From assembly GCA_947491755.1 (NCBI GenBank), contig CANLKV010000002.1, positions 682,001 through 746,000 on the forward strand: DNA of 64,000 nt, read 5' to 3'. The DNA is from an uncultured Nonlabens sp. (GTDB lineage Bacteria; Bacteroidota; Bacteroidia; Flavobacteriales; Flavobacteriaceae). Position 1 is the stretch's first letter, and the number at the start of each line of letters is the position of its first letter. A program made the translations under genes and the position numbers. Below the pieces are notes generated by a model. That model was not told the origin of the DNA. It saw nothing but the letters and a program-made list of their open reading frames with translations, and ran no database searches. Below are positions 7,416-16,824 of the stretch, in pieces.

Positions 7416-8750
7416 TTAAATCAGTCCTCTTGCTTTAATCTCTAGATACTTATTAATAGTGTTAACGGTAAGTTCTTGTGGTGGTGTAAGAATGGTTTGT
7501 ATACCGTACTTATGTAACTCATTTACAATCAGACGTTTCTCGTAAGCAAATTTTTCTGCAATAGTTTTGGTAAAAATATCTTGAACGTCTGCAACAGGCT
7601 CCTGTATCATTTTAGTAAGCTCTGTGTTTTCAAAAAATACAACCACTAGCAAATGATTTTTTGCAATTGCTTGTAAATAGGGCAGCTGTCTATGTAGGGC
7701 ATCAAGGGTTTCAAAATTTGTATAAAGCAATAATAGACTGCGCTGAGTAATTTTACGTTTGATATCTATATACAATCGAGAAAAATCGCTTTCGCGAAAG
7801 TCCGTCTCCAGATTATAAAGTGTTTCCAGAATAAGGCTCATTTGAGACGATCGTTTCTGTGCCATTACCCGGTTATCTACCTTGCTAGAAAAACTAAACA
7901 TGCCTGCTTTATCTCCTTTTTTTAAGGCAATATTTGAAATAACTAGTGTAGCATTAATGGCATAATCTAAAAGTTTAAGCTCGTTAAAGGGCATCTTCAT
8001 TACACGGCCTTTATCAATGACACTATATACGGGCTGCGCCTTTTCATCTTGAAATTGATTAATCATTAAATCATTTCGTTTGGCCGTTGCTTTCCAGTTG
8101 ATATTACGCACGTCATCTCCTAGGGTGTAGTCTTTAATTTGTTCAAACTCCATCGTATGACCTAGACGTCTGATTTTTTTTACTCCATAATCTTTTAATC
8201 TATTGGTAAAGGCCATTAACTCATACTTGCGCATTTGAAGGAAAGAAGGATAATTAGGTACCATAACATCTTGCTCTACGGTAAACTTTCTCCACACAAG
8301 TCCTAGGGAGGTTGTTACAAAAGCATGTAGCGCACCAAAGTTATACTCTCCCCTATCCACTGGTCTAACGTTATACCCTAGCGTCTTTGATTCTTTAGGC
8401 AACATTGAAGTAGTCATTGAAAAATCACGCTTTTGAAATTGTACAGGCAACTCATCAATAACTCGCAGTTTTACCTTGAATGGGTATTTATTCGCAATTT
8501 TAATAGCTATAGGATTCTCATCGCCATTAGAAAATTTATCTGGTACAATTCTGCTAGCATCTAAATTTAGTTTGCTGCTATAAAGAAGCATAAGATCTAT
8601 TAACAACAATATAGAGATCGCAGCAGTGAGAAGTATGGCATACTGCAGTAATCGTTCAAAGAAAAAGGAAATGATAAACAGCACAATCAATCCCAGAATT
8701 ATCTGAAACAACCGCTGACTTAAATATAATGTTCTCAAAAAACGCTTCAC
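7416..8750 (-). CDS. DUF58 domain-containing protein
   Basis: A 444-residue protein with two membrane spans near the N-terminus (about residues 12-55) and a large soluble part. The DUF58 hallmark G-D-D-V-R-N-I-N-W-K-A-T-A is at about residues 211-223, followed by a von Willebrand-A-like region. DUF58 proteins are almost always encoded next to MoxR ATPases and are thought to act with them in cell-envelope or protein-complex maturation. The GTG start overlaps the stop of the MoxR gene by one base (TAGTG), so translation is coupled. Palindrome copy 3 is read in frame here as F-R-E-S. It is the last gene of a six-gene minus-strand operon. Confidence 0.88.
   Translation of the reverse strand: MKRFLRTLYLSQRLFQIILGLIVLFIISFFFERLLQYAILLTAAISILLLIDLMLLYSSKLNLDASRIVPDKFSNGDENPIAIKIANKYPFKVKLRVIDELPVQFQKRDFSMTTSMLPKESKTLGYNVRPVDRGEYNFGALHAFVTTSLGLVWRKFTVEQDVMVPNYPSFLQMRKYELMAFTNRLKDYGVKKIRRLGHTMEFEQIKDYTLGDDVRNINWKATAKRNDLMINQFQDEKAQPVYSVIDKGRVMKMPFNELKLLDYAINATLVISNIALKKGDKAGMFSFSSKVDNRVMAQKRSSQMSLILETLYNLETDFRESDFSRLYIDIKRKITQRSLLLLYTNFETLDALHRQLPYLQAIAKNHLLVVVFFENTELTKMIQEPVADVQDIFTKTIAEKFAYEKRLIVNELHKYGIQTILTPPQELTVNTINKYLEIKARGLI
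7787..7802. repeat. Palindrome copy 3
   Basis: 14 of 16 core bases (7787-7800 intact). Inside the DUF58 gene, read in the R-F-R-E-S frame on the minus strand. Confidence 0.85.
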
Positions 8751-9862
8751 TATCTAGGTATCTCTATAGTTTCAAGTATTTGATCGACAGCGCGATCTGG
8801 TGTAAACCCTTCCATTTCTCGCTCTGGCGTTAATATAATACGGTGCCTCATCACAGCTTTTGCGATATATTTTACATCATCTGGCGTGACAAAATCTCTC
8901 CCCATTATGGCGGCATAGGCCTTTGATCCATTCATTATAGCTATAGAAGCTCTAGGCGATGCTCCCAGGTATAGATTGGCATTATTTCTAGTGTTTAATA
9001 CTATTTCTGCAATGTATTTGATCAAATGATTCTCTACTACGATACCTCTAACCGTTTCTTGATGTTGTAAAATTTGGGAGGCACTCATTATCCCCTCAAT
9101 CAAATCTTCAGGGTTTGAATTTTTACGTACGTGGTTACCTTCTAAAATTTGAATTTCTTCCTCGAGATTAGGATAGTCTACGTTGATTTTGAATAAGAAG
9201 CGATCTAACTGTGCCTCTGGTAAGCGATAGGTTCCTTCTTGCTCTACTGGGTTTTGCGTAGCAAATACAAGAAATGGCTTTTCCATGATGTACTCTTTAC
9301 CATCAATGGTAATTTGTCGCTCTGCCATGGCCTCAAATAAAGCAGCTTGAGTTTTAGCTGGTGCCCTATTAATCTCGTCAATCAAAATAATATTAGAAAA
9401 TAGTGGGCCTTTTTTAAAGTCAAACTCATTAGACTTCATGGAAAAAACAGAGGTTCCTAGAATATCACTAGGCATCAAATCAGGTGTAAATTGTATTCTT
9501 GAAAAATCAACCTGCATTGTTTTTGCTAGCAGCTTTGCTGTTACCGTTTTGGCCACTCCAGGAACTCCTTCTATTAAGGAATGACCATTAGCAAGTATAG
9601 AGACTATTAGGAGATCCATCATTTCTTCCTGACCTACGATTACCTTGCGCAATTCCTCTTTTATTTGAGCTACTGCCTGGGCTAGGTCAGTTAAATCGAC
9701 CCTATTAGTAAACGTTAAATCCTCCGTAGGTTTTGCATCACTTATATCAGCGTCTGCTGCTGCAGACGCCGCATTATTTTGGTCAGGATCACTTATAAAT
9801 TGTTCCTGTGCTGATTCTGGTAGGTTTTGTTCTTCAGGTGTTGCATTGTTATTTTCTTCCAT
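8750..9862 (-). CDS. MoxR-family AAA+ ATPase
   Basis: A 370-residue protein: a low-complexity acidic N-terminus rich in Ala, Asp and Glu (about residues 1-50), then an AAA_3 core. Walker A is G-V-P-G-V-A-K-T, Walker B is I-L-I-D-E-I-N-R-A, sensor region TQNPVEQEGTY, and arginine-finger region LPEAQLDRF. MoxR ATPases act as chaperones that insert cofactors or mature complexes together with VWA/DUF58 partners, and here the partner follows directly. The upstream neighbours DUF4350 and DUF4129 are membrane proteins, so the complex probably acts at the inner membrane. The stop overlaps the DUF58 start. Confidence 0.92.
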   Translation of the reverse strand: MEENNNATPEEQNLPESAQEQFISDPDQNNAASAAADADISDAKPTEDLTFTNRVDLTDLAQAVAQIKEELRKVIVGQEEMMDLLIVSILANGHSLIEGVPGVAKTVTAKLLAKTMQVDFSRIQFTPDLMPSDILGTSVFSMKSNEFDFKKGPLFSNIILIDEINRAPAKTQAALFEAMAERQITIDGKEYIMEKPFLVFATQNPVEQEGTYRLPEAQLDRFLFKINVDYPNLEEEIQILEGNHVRKNSNPEDLIEGIMSASQILQHQETVRGIVVENHLIKYIAEIVLNTRNNANLYLGASPRASIAIMNGSKAYAAIMGRDFVTPDDVKYIAKAVMRHRIILTPEREMEGFTPDRAVDQILETIEIPR

Positions 9863-9865
9863 CTG

Positions 9866-11176
9866 TTATTTCTTTAAAAACGCTTCAATGCGTTTGTTAA
9901 GTTCTTGTAGCTCGTATTGATTATGCAACGGTTGTAGTCGCAGCTTATTGATTAATTCTATCAACTCTCGTGTTTCTTGTAGAGGGACAGCAGCTTTTAC
10001 CGATAACTTTTTTATAAAAGCTTCATTTAACTGCTCTGTATCTAGGTAGTAAGTACTGCGCAATCGTTCTAGAAAAAATAAAATTTTCTTATCGACGATG
10101 CTGGTGTAGTCGCCACTTTGATAATACAAATTACCTATGGTTTTAGTAAAATCAATAGTATCATTCTTGAGAGGCTCTACAACAGGTAAAATGCGTTGTT
10201 CTCGCTTACTTACAAAAATCATATACAACAGCAAGGCGGTTACAGCAAGATAATAAGCCCATGATAAAGCAGGTGTAGAAAGCACAAATCTCATGGGCGA
10301 GGTCACTACTTTACGCCCTGATTTACCATACTCATCAAAATAAATTACTTCATTGTCTAGGTAAGACAAGCTCTCTGTAACATATTGATGCTTGCCATTG
10401 AGCATGTAATAATTACTGTAAGCTACAGGATTTAAATTTATATAAAACGACCCTTTGCCCACACTTACCTCGATATAATTTACTTGTGGCGTTTTTCTCG
10501 TTTTTAACTCGGCCGCCTGGGTAGCTTCAAATCCGGTAGGGTTTTGTGCTATGATAGAATCCAGCTCTTCTGCACTCCTATCATCTGCAAAAAGTGTCTC
10601 AAAGTAGTTCGAGTTAGGATTGAAAGAAAGGACCTCTCCCAGTATTTTGGTACGCAAGGTGTCATAACTTTCAAAATATCGATATGCTCCAGCTCTATGA
10701 TACACGTAACTGCGATCCTGGAAGGCTGGGTTTACAAGACGTGTGCGCAAGGTGTCCTCTCCTGCTGGATAAAAACTAGAACTGCTGGTTTTTAAATTTA
10801 ACGTATCTGCAAGCGGACCATAAACGTAAGAAGAGCTTATAAACACTTTATTACCACGTTCTGCAAAGTCCAGTAAATACTCCGTCTCTGTCTTATCAAA
10901 ATTTAAATAATCATTCAAAAAGAAATAAGTCGCAGTAGAATCCTTCTCGTGATTTCTTAAAAACTCAATAGGGACTTGATCAACACTTTCAATCCTAGAA
11001 TCACTAAAGATTTCATCCAGATTATCGTACAGTACATAAGCTCCTAGCGGTATTTTATCGCCGCTTGTATAGCTGGCTCTCCAATTAATCGGTCTAGGTC
11101 GACTGCTTTCTATTATAAACAGACCTAATAGCACCGCAGCTAGTGTGTACAAAATTATTTTAGCGCGTTTATCCAT
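9866..11176 (-). CDS. DUF4350 domain-containing membrane protein
   Basis: A 436-residue protein with an N-terminal membrane span (about residues 5-23), a large extracytoplasmic domain, a second span at about 300-320 and a cytoplasmic C-terminus. The DUF4350 signature is the stretch around S-Y-T-S-G-D-K-I-P-L-G-A-Y-V-L-Y near residue 40. The extracytoplasmic part resembles a glutamine-amidotransferase-like fold. It is the usual member between DUF4129 and MoxR genes; its start abuts the DUF4129 stop at base 11176 and its end is 3 bases from the MoxR start. The molecular function is unknown. Confidence 0.82.
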   Translation of the reverse strand: MDKRAKIILYTLAAVLLGLFIIESSRPRPINWRASYTSGDKIPLGAYVLYDNLDEIFSDSRIESVDQVPIEFLRNHEKDSTATYFFLNDYLNFDKTETEYLLDFAERGNKVFISSSYVYGPLADTLNLKTSSSSFYPAGEDTLRTRLVNPAFQDRSYVYHRAGAYRYFESYDTLRTKILGEVLSFNPNSNYFETLFADDRSAEELDSIIAQNPTGFEATQAAELKTRKTPQVNYIEVSVGKGSFYINLNPVAYSNYYMLNGKHQYVTESLSYLDNEVIYFDEYGKSGRKVVTSPMRFVLSTPALSWAYYLAVTALLLYMIFVSKREQRILPVVEPLKNDTIDFTKTIGNLYYQSGDYTSIVDKKILFFLERLRSTYYLDTEQLNEAFIKKLSVKAAVPLQETRELIELINKLRLQPLHNQYELQELNKRIEAFLKK

Positions 11177-11937
11177 CAGACCAGCTTTTTATTGAGAGTG
11201 TCAAATTCTAATTGCGCTTTCGCGAAAGCGTGCTCATCTATAAAAAACTCACCATACCATATATAGTCGTACAAATAAGAAACCTTTTGGAACTGGGTGC
11301 GAACTTCTTGATCTTTTATCTCGCGATAATAATCTGCGTTTGTTTTTTGAAAATCCCAGTCGATTGCCCCCACGGCGCTAAGTTGTTTGAGAGCATTTAA
11401 ATACATGTATCGCACTGCCTTGCGATAATTGCCCTTCTCGATGGATTCTTTGATATAAACAGAGAGGTCAATCTCTTGTATGTCCTTCTCTTCTAGATTT
11501 ACCAGGTTGCGATGCTGCGTTTTTTTAGACAGAACACTGTCGGCTTTTGCACCAGTCAACATTCTAACTATCAAGTAAATAGCAATTGCTGCAAAAACCG
11601 CATAAACTGTATATTCCAATACACTGGCCCAAAACGGGCTAATATCAATACCAAACCAGCGGCCTAATTGTTTGAATAACCAATCAAAAAAATCTGATAG
11701 GAAATTACTAGCCTCTTTTGTGGTCTCTTCATAATTAAAAGCATCACCTGTGTATTGATCGGCTAGATCATCTGGCAGGTCGGCCACATCAATAGGCCTG
11801 GTATCATAATCACGTCCCAGCGTATCTGTTATTTGTCTGGGGCGTTGCTCTATTTGTGGGATCATATTTTCTAGCGCCTGGGCAAACGACGTTGAGTTGA
11901 TCAATAGAAAAAAGATTGAGGTTAAAAAGATTCTCAT
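11176..11937 (-). CDS. DUF4129 domain-containing protein
   Basis: A 253-residue protein: signal peptide or N-terminal anchor (residues 1-20), an extracytoplasmic segment, a membrane span at about 107-127 and a C-terminal cytoplasmic DUF4129 domain (about 165-245), with the typical R-K-A-V-R-Y-M-Y-L-N-A-L and Y-D-Y-I-W-Y-G-E-F motifs. In other bacteria this domain is often fused to transglutaminase-like proteins in MoxR clusters. Palindrome copy 4 is read in frame as H-A-F-A-K-A near the C-terminus. The start overlaps the end of the upstream membrane-protein gene by 4 bases. Confidence 0.82.
   Translation of the reverse strand: MRIFLTSIFFLLINSTSFAQALENMIPQIEQRPRQITDTLGRDYDTRPIDVADLPDDLADQYTGDAFNYEETTKEASNFLSDFFDWLFKQLGRWFGIDISPFWASVLEYTVYAVFAAIAIYLIVRMLTGAKADSVLSKKTQHRNLVNLEEKDIQEIDLSVYIKESIEKGNYRKAVRYMYLNALKQLSAVGAIDWDFQKTNADYYREIKDQEVRTQFQKVSYLYDYIWYGEFFIDEHAFAKAQLEFDTLNKKLV
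11215..11230. repeat. Palindrome copy 4 (perfect)
   Basis: All 16 core bases. Inside the DUF4129 gene, read on the minus strand as A-F-A-K-A. Confidence 0.95.
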
Positions 11938-12863
11938 GCGTTAGAACCTATTTTTTCTATGCGCCCGCGCAAATAAACATTGTGTTTAAACTCGTGAAGA
12001 TTAAAATATACAAAAGCATTGATAACCTGAGAAATCATTTGTAAAAACATAATGAGAACACAGAATAAGGTGACAATAGCGATAATTAAAATATGGCTGA
12101 TTGTACTCTCACTGAAGTCTCCAGAATTATCAACAGCATGAAAAATAATGACCCCTGCGATAATCGCTGGACCTATTTGTAGTGCAAACAAAGAGATTTG
12201 TACTAGAAAACCCAGAACAAAATTTACACCTATCGCTTTCCAGAAACCACTGAAAAGTAACTGCCAGGATTCACCGAAAGCTTCTATAATATTTTTATCA
12301 TTATTATGTACATAGCTGAATATAGCGAGACTAATCCATGCATTGAAGCCCAGCCCTATGACCACTGATACGATTGTACCCACAATAGGGATAAAAGCCA
12401 GAACGATTTGTACAATAAAGTAAATAAAATACATCACCACGGCGCAACAACCTAACAGGAAAACACCCCAGAAAGCGCTTTTTGCTTTTTGCCACACAAC
12501 AGCCTTTGGTATATTATTTTTTTTCTCTAATTCATACAAGGACATGTAACTGCTGGATATAGCATAATTAAAAATAGTCGCCAGAGCTATAAAAAATAAC
12601 AGTAAGATCGCTGAAAAACCTATTGTTAAACTAGTAGCAGTAGCGTCTGCCCCTCCTAAAACTGTAGAGTTTTGAATCACAAAATATTCAATTAGACCTG
12701 TAACCATAAAGTATACGCTTACCAGAAAGAGAATGAAAAACGGACCGTTGTAACCAACAAAAACATTGATCAGACCTTTTAAATTTCCCTTTAAGAAATT
12801 GAAAAAAGCGGTAACTATCCCTCCAAAATCACGGCGCAGTCTAGGCTCTATGTAATTGCTCAT
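11934..12863 (-). CDS. Multi-pass membrane protein of unknown function
   Basis: A 309-residue protein with about six hydrophobic spans covering most of its length and short polar ends. The arrangement (paired long helices, A-S-S-Y-M-S-L-Y-E-L loop) resembles the membrane domain found in glycerophosphodiesterase-like and related uncharacterised proteins, but I see no catalytic motif. It overlaps the DUF4129 gene by 4 bases and the SpoIIM-like gene by 23 bases, so it belongs to the tightly coupled MoxR operon, probably as a membrane scaffold. Confidence 0.72.
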   Translation of the reverse strand: MSNYIEPRLRRDFGGIVTAFFNFLKGNLKGLINVFVGYNGPFFILFLVSVYFMVTGLIEYFVIQNSTVLGGADATATSLTIGFSAILLLFFIALATIFNYAISSSYMSLYELEKKNNIPKAVVWQKAKSAFWGVFLLGCCAVVMYFIYFIVQIVLAFIPIVGTIVSVVIGLGFNAWISLAIFSYVHNNDKNIIEAFGESWQLLFSGFWKAIGVNFVLGFLVQISLFALQIGPAIIAGVIIFHAVDNSGDFSESTISHILIIAIVTLFCVLIMFLQMISQVINAFVYFNLHEFKHNVYLRGRIEKIGSNA

Positions 12864-13812
12864 ATTTATTTTTAAGGTAACGTGGATATATGATGTAATA
12901 GCCTATGATGATGGCAGCACTTGCTATAAGAATGCTATATTTTATAAAGGCTGGCATGAAAGCATAGCGAGTAACAAAACCTTCAATAAAACCAGCAATT
13001 ATAAAAAGTGGTATGGTGCTCACCATTATTTTAATTCCGTTTTTGGCTCCTTTTACAAAAGATAATCGTCTGGCATAGGTTTTAGGAAATAATATAGCGT
13101 TGCCCATGACCATACCAGCAGCACCACAAACTACAATTACAGAAAGTTCTATGGTACCATGCAGCATGATAACACTCCATGACTCTAGCCCAACATTCTC
13201 TACAGCAAATAATCCAAAAAATGCACCCACCATAACTCCATTTGAAAATAAAATATAGCCAGTACCTATAGAGGTAAGCAAGCCTAGGGCAAAGCATAGC
13301 ATACCCACACGTATATTATTAAGGGTAATTGCCAAGAACATGCCTAGTGCTCCATCTTGTTGATAAACTCCTGTAGGATTGCCTTCTTGAATATTTTGCA
13401 AGGTCATATTTACATAACTATCCCCCAGTATAAGACGTGTAAAGGAGTCATCATGAATGGTACTAATGCCACCTATTGCAGCAGCAACTATAAAGATCAG
13501 AAAGGCGTAAGCTAGAGTTTTTTGATGGTCTGCAAAGAATAGCGGAAATTCTGTTACAAAAAAACGCACCAGCTTATTGCCCTTTTCTTTTTTATTAATA
13601 TAAATCTTCTGGTGGGCTTGACTTGCTAAAGAATTGAGGTACAATAAAGTCTTGCTGTCTTGATAATAGCTTTGTGCATAAGCCAGGTCATTTGTGAGCT
13701 GTATGTACAATTCTGCAATGCGATCAGCATTTATATTTGAATTAGCATCCAAAGCCTTTTCAAATGCCACCCATTTTTCTTTATTTTGTTTGACAAAAGC
13801 AGCCTCGCGCAT
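12841..13812 (-). CDS. SpoIIM-like (stage II sporulation protein M family) membrane protein
   Basis: A 323-residue protein: a soluble helical N-terminus (about residues 1-95), then several membrane spans with the family pattern N-N-I-R-V-G-M-L-C-F-A-L-G and the conserved H-G-T-I-E-L-S segment at about residue 217. SpoIIM-family proteins also occur in non-sporulating bacteria and here form the first gene of the MoxR/DUF58 operon, so a sporulation role is not implied. The start is an ATG 38 bases from the divergent RDD gene. On the minus strand TATCTTTA (13828-13835) is a near-match to the -7 consensus. Confidence 0.83.
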   Translation of the reverse strand: MREAAFVKQNKEKWVAFEKALDANSNINADRIAELYIQLTNDLAYAQSYYQDSKTLLYLNSLASQAHQKIYINKKEKGNKLVRFFVTEFPLFFADHQKTLAYAFLIFIVAAAIGGISTIHDDSFTRLILGDSYVNMTLQNIQEGNPTGVYQQDGALGMFLAITLNNIRVGMLCFALGLLTSIGTGYILFSNGVMVGAFFGLFAVENVGLESWSVIMLHGTIELSVIVVCGAAGMVMGNAILFPKTYARRLSFVKGAKNGIKIMVSTIPLFIIAGFIEGFVTRYAFMPAFIKYSILIASAAIIIGYYIIYPRYLKNKYEQLHRA

Positions 13813-13850
13813 TAAGTGATTTTTGGCTAAAGATAAAAACTAATACCTCG

Positions 13851-14573
13851 GTGTCAAACACTTCTATCAATACAGCGCAAAATGTCAATATCGACTATCG
13901 CATTTCTAGTTTAGGCTATCGCATGACAGGCATATTAATTGATATAATTATAATGCTGGTTTACCTGATTATTCTCAGTTACATAGAGGACGGTATGGAA
14001 GAGGTGTTTGATAGGTTTACTACTCTAGGTATAGGCCAACTGCTATTTTTACCTGTTGCTTTTTATTCACTGTTTTTCAATATTGTTTTTAATGGACGTA
14101 CACCTGGTAAGTTTATTGTAGGCACTAAAGTGGTCAAGGCGGATGGTTCACCTGCCACCTGGAGTGATTACCTGGTATGCTGGGTATTGCGATTAGTTGA
14201 TATATGGGTAATAAGTCCCGGCATAGGTGTTATGGCGATCGTTTTTAGCGATAGGAATCAACGACTAGGCGATATGGCGGCGGACACTATCGTAATCGAT
14301 ACTCGCAAAAAAGTTAAAATAAGCCATACAATTCTTGAAAATGTAGAACAAAATTATCAGCCTACCTTTTTAAACGTCAATTTGCTTACCGATAAAGACG
14401 TAAATGAAATAAAAGAAATTTATAGACTAGCTGGAGAAAGCAGGGATTATGAGACTCTCAAATTGCTACGCCAGCGTATTGAGTCTTTATTAAACATGAA
14501 CAGCGACCTGCGAGACGGTGTTTTTGTGCGCACCGTTCTCAAGGATTACTCCTATCTTACACAAGGCCGCTAG
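13851..14573 (+). CDS. RDD family membrane protein
   Basis: A 240-residue protein whose N-terminal two-thirds is an RDD domain: R-M-T-G-I-L-I-D-I (first Arg/Asp motif, about residues 24-32), membrane spans at about 28-47 and 64-84, G-R-T-P-G-K-F-I-V-G and the R-L-G-D-M-A-A-D-T motif near 139. A soluble helical tail of about 80 residues follows. The start is a GTG at 13851; no better ATG precedes the first conserved residues. Divergent transcription from the SpoIIM/MoxR operon is the usual arrangement for this gene, suggesting a shared envelope role. RDD proteins are poorly characterised transport-like proteins. Confidence 0.85.
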   Translation: MSNTSINTAQNVNIDYRISSLGYRMTGILIDIIIMLVYLIILSYIEDGMEEVFDRFTTLGIGQLLFLPVAFYSLFFNIVFNGRTPGKFIVGTKVVKADGSPATWSDYLVCWVLRLVDIWVISPGIGVMAIVFSDRNQRLGDMAADTIVIDTRKKVKISHTILENVEQNYQPTFLNVNLLTDKDVNEIKEIYRLAGESRDYETLKLLRQRIESLLNMNSDLRDGVFVRTVLKDYSYLTQGR

Positions 14574-15206
14574 ATGACGTTTATAGAAATTACCGACTTA
14601 CTAGGAACTATAGCCTTTGCCATATCTGGGGCACTCGCTGCATTGTCTAAAAAGCTAGATCCCTTTGGCATTATTATAATTGCGTTTGTGACGGCAGCCG
14701 GCGGCGGCACCTTACGTGACGTATTAGTAGGTGTAAATCCTGTAAGCTGGATGCTCAATATGGATCTGGTATACACTATTCTTATATGCGTACTGGTCAC
14801 ACTTATATTCCGCAAATGGTTGCTACGACTGCGCAAAACATTGTTCCTGTTTGATACCATAGGCATCGGTTTATACACGGTAGTAGGAATAGAGATGGGC
14901 CTCAATAACGGACTGCACCCTGTTATTTGTATCACACTAGGGTGTATTACTGCATGTTTTGGTGGGGTTATACGCGATATATTAGTTAATGAGATTCCTG
15001 TTATTTTTAGAAAAAACATATATGCTACCGCATGTATTGCCGGTGGTGGGGTTTACTTTTTACTTATTAAATGGAATTTTTTAGAAAATTGGGCTTTCTT
15101 TATTGCAGGCGTTGCTGTTATTCTTTTTCGCATTTTGGCGGTAGTATTTGAACTGCAACTCCCTACGCCCTATGCTCGCAATGACGATCAAATAATGAAG
15201 CAATAA
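14574..15206 (+). CDS. Trimeric intracellular cation (TRIC) channel family protein
   Basis: A 210-residue protein with about seven membrane spans, built from two repeats of the UPF0126/TRIC domain: the first has A-A-G-G-G-T-L-R-D-V-L-V-G (about residues 41-53), the second F-G-G-V-I-R-D-I-L-V-N-E-I-P (about 125-138). Prokaryotic TRIC homologues form trimeric cation channels in the inner membrane. The ATG directly follows the RDD stop codon, so the two genes are co-transcribed. The physiological ion in this organism is unknown. Confidence 0.88.
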   Translation: MTFIEITDLLGTIAFAISGALAALSKKLDPFGIIIIAFVTAAGGGTLRDVLVGVNPVSWMLNMDLVYTILICVLVTLIFRKWLLRLRKTLFLFDTIGIGLYTVVGIEMGLNNGLHPVICITLGCITACFGGVIRDILVNEIPVIFRKNIYATACIAGGGVYFLLIKWNFLENWAFFIAGVAVILFRILAVVFELQLPTPYARNDDQIMKQ

Positions 15207-15223
15207 GGCAGGTGTAGGATGTA

Positions 15224-15239
15224 AGCTTTCGCGAAAGCG
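15224..15239. repeat. Palindrome copy 5
   Basis: 15 of 16 core bases (first base A), followed by GAAC. Between the convergent TRIC and rhomboid genes. Confidence 0.9.
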
Positions 15240-15256
15240 AACTAACGAATAATCTA

Positions 15257-16132
15257 TTACTCCTTACCAGCTTTAAATAAAAAATCTTTTTCCTCCCGAC
15301 TCAAACTCTCATAACCACTAGCTGAAATTTTGTCTAGAATCGCATCGATGCGCTGCTGGTGATCGCTGGCCTTTGTAGCAGGTGGTGACTTTCTAGCTTG
15401 ATTTGCATTGCGATAAACGGTTTTCATACGTGATCGTTTGGCGCTTTTAGGCTTGGATTTGAATAAATTTGCAATAGAATCTCCCATCCCAGCAAAACCT
15501 TCTAGTATATCAATACCAGATTTCATGCGGGTAGCACTATAGTATCCCAGTGCACTACCAGCAAGATGTGCAATGCTGCCGCCGGCATTGGTCTGGGTTG
15601 CTACACCAAATAAATCAAGCACTACTAGCCCTATAGCAAGGTATTTTAATTTTACATTGAGGATGAAAAACAAACGCACCTCAGTTTCTGGGAGATAGGT
15701 GCACACAAAAAATAAGGTGGCATAAACTCCAGCGCTTGCTCCTACTAAAAGATTGTTTGAAAAAAAGCCAGGAAACAATTCACTTACTAGTGTAAAGGTT
15801 AATCCACCCGCTAGAATCCCAGCAAAAAACAAACTTAAAAACTGACGCCCATTGAATAAATTGAGCATCATCTGGGCGGTGAAGTATAGAATCAACATGT
15901 TGAAAAACAGATGAAAAATACCGCCATGCAAGAACCCATAAGTAAGCCATGACCAGGGCTGTAAAATGGCTGGTAAAAAACGTGCAGGCAGTGCAAACCA
16001 GGAATTAATAGGAGGATATAAAAACTCTAGTATCCAGAAAGCAATAGTTATTATTGAGGTAACCGCTACTAGCTTACCACCTGTATTGAGCTGTGCATAT
16101 TTTGCTTTAATCGTATCTACAAATTCCATCAA
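15257..16132 (-). CDS. Rhomboid family intramembrane serine protease with C-terminal tail
   Basis: A 291-residue protein with six membrane spans in the first 200 residues. The rhomboid signatures are H-L-F-F-N-M-L (HxxxN type, about residues 90-96), the nucleophile loop V-G-A-S-A-G-V, and the catalytic histidine in I-A-H-L-A-G-S-A-L-G. A basic, soluble tail of about 75 residues follows, ending in a DUF6576-like segment (S-R-E-E-K-D-F-L-F). Its ATG overlaps the end of the upstream second rhomboid gene by 4 bases. The substrate is unknown. Confidence 0.87.
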   Translation of the reverse strand: MMEFVDTIKAKYAQLNTGGKLVAVTSIITIAFWILEFLYPPINSWFALPARFLPAILQPWSWLTYGFLHGGIFHLFFNMLILYFTAQMMLNLFNGRQFLSLFFAGILAGGLTFTLVSELFPGFFSNNLLVGASAGVYATLFFVCTYLPETEVRLFFILNVKLKYLAIGLVVLDLFGVATQTNAGGSIAHLAGSALGYYSATRMKSGIDILEGFAGMGDSIANLFKSKPKSAKRSRMKTVYRNANQARKSPPATKASDHQQRIDAILDKISASGYESLSREEKDFLFKAGKE

Positions 16133-16821
16133 TCAATTCTATAACCATCCATATCATTACGCTTCCAGTACCAGACCATAATAAATCCAAATATCGCACC
16201 ACCTAGATGCGCGGCATGTCCCACATTATCTTGAAGTCGTAAAATACCGAAAGTACTTAAGGTTTCATACAACACATAAGCACCGATAAGCCATTTTGCC
16301 TTGATATCAAACGGTATAAATAATATTTGAAAAGGCATATTAGGGTATAAATAAGCAAAACCTGCCATAAGGCCAAAAATACAACCGCTAGCACCTACCA
16401 TGGGGACGGCTAGGCTGGTTCTTGTAAAGATCATTTGAGAAATTTCTGCAGCTGTTGCTCCCTGCTCTGCAAGCTCTGACACATAGCCAACATACTGATA
16501 ATAACTTATGCCTGTTGTCAATAAATAGGCACCTACTCCAGACGCTAGATAAAAGAAAATGAATCGATTGCTACCCATCCACCGCTCTAGTAACGGACCA
16601 AATAATAATAAAGCGTACATGTTAAACAATATGTGCATAAAACTAGATGCATCATGCATAAACATGTGAGTAACAATCTGCCATACCTGAAAGTTGGGGT
16701 TTTTAAAAAACCACAGACTCAAGTCGTCATATAACGCTGGGGCTATAAAAACGGTACCTATATAAATAGCTACATTTAAAATGATAATATTTTTGACGAC
16801 TGGTGTCAGGTTGTTGAACAT
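16129..16821 (-). CDS. Rhomboid family intramembrane serine protease
   Basis: A 230-residue, six-span rhomboid core without a tail. Key residues are visible: H-I-L-F-N-M-Y in the second span, the serine nucleophile in V-P-M-V-G-A-S-G-C-I-F-G, and the histidine in V-G-H-A-A-H-L-G-G-A-I-F-G. It cleaves transmembrane segments of target proteins within the membrane. It follows mutL after 3 bases and overlaps the second rhomboid gene. It is either a tandem paralogue with its own substrates or part of one two-enzyme system. Confidence 0.9.
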   Translation of the reverse strand: MFNNLTPVVKNIIILNVAIYIGTVFIAPALYDDLSLWFFKNPNFQVWQIVTHMFMHDASSFMHILFNMYALLLFGPLLERWMGSNRFIFFYLASGVGAYLLTTGISYYQYVGYVSELAEQGATAAEISQMIFTRTSLAVPMVGASGCIFGLMAGFAYLYPNMPFQILFIPFDIKAKWLIGAYVLYETLSTFGILRLQDNVGHAAHLGGAIFGFIMVWYWKRNDMDGYRID

Positions 16822-16824
16822 GTA

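Noticed and set aside
14570..15019. Antisense ORF of 149 residues opposite the TRIC gene
   Set aside because: Complement of hydrophobic codons; the plus strand is a clear full-length family member.
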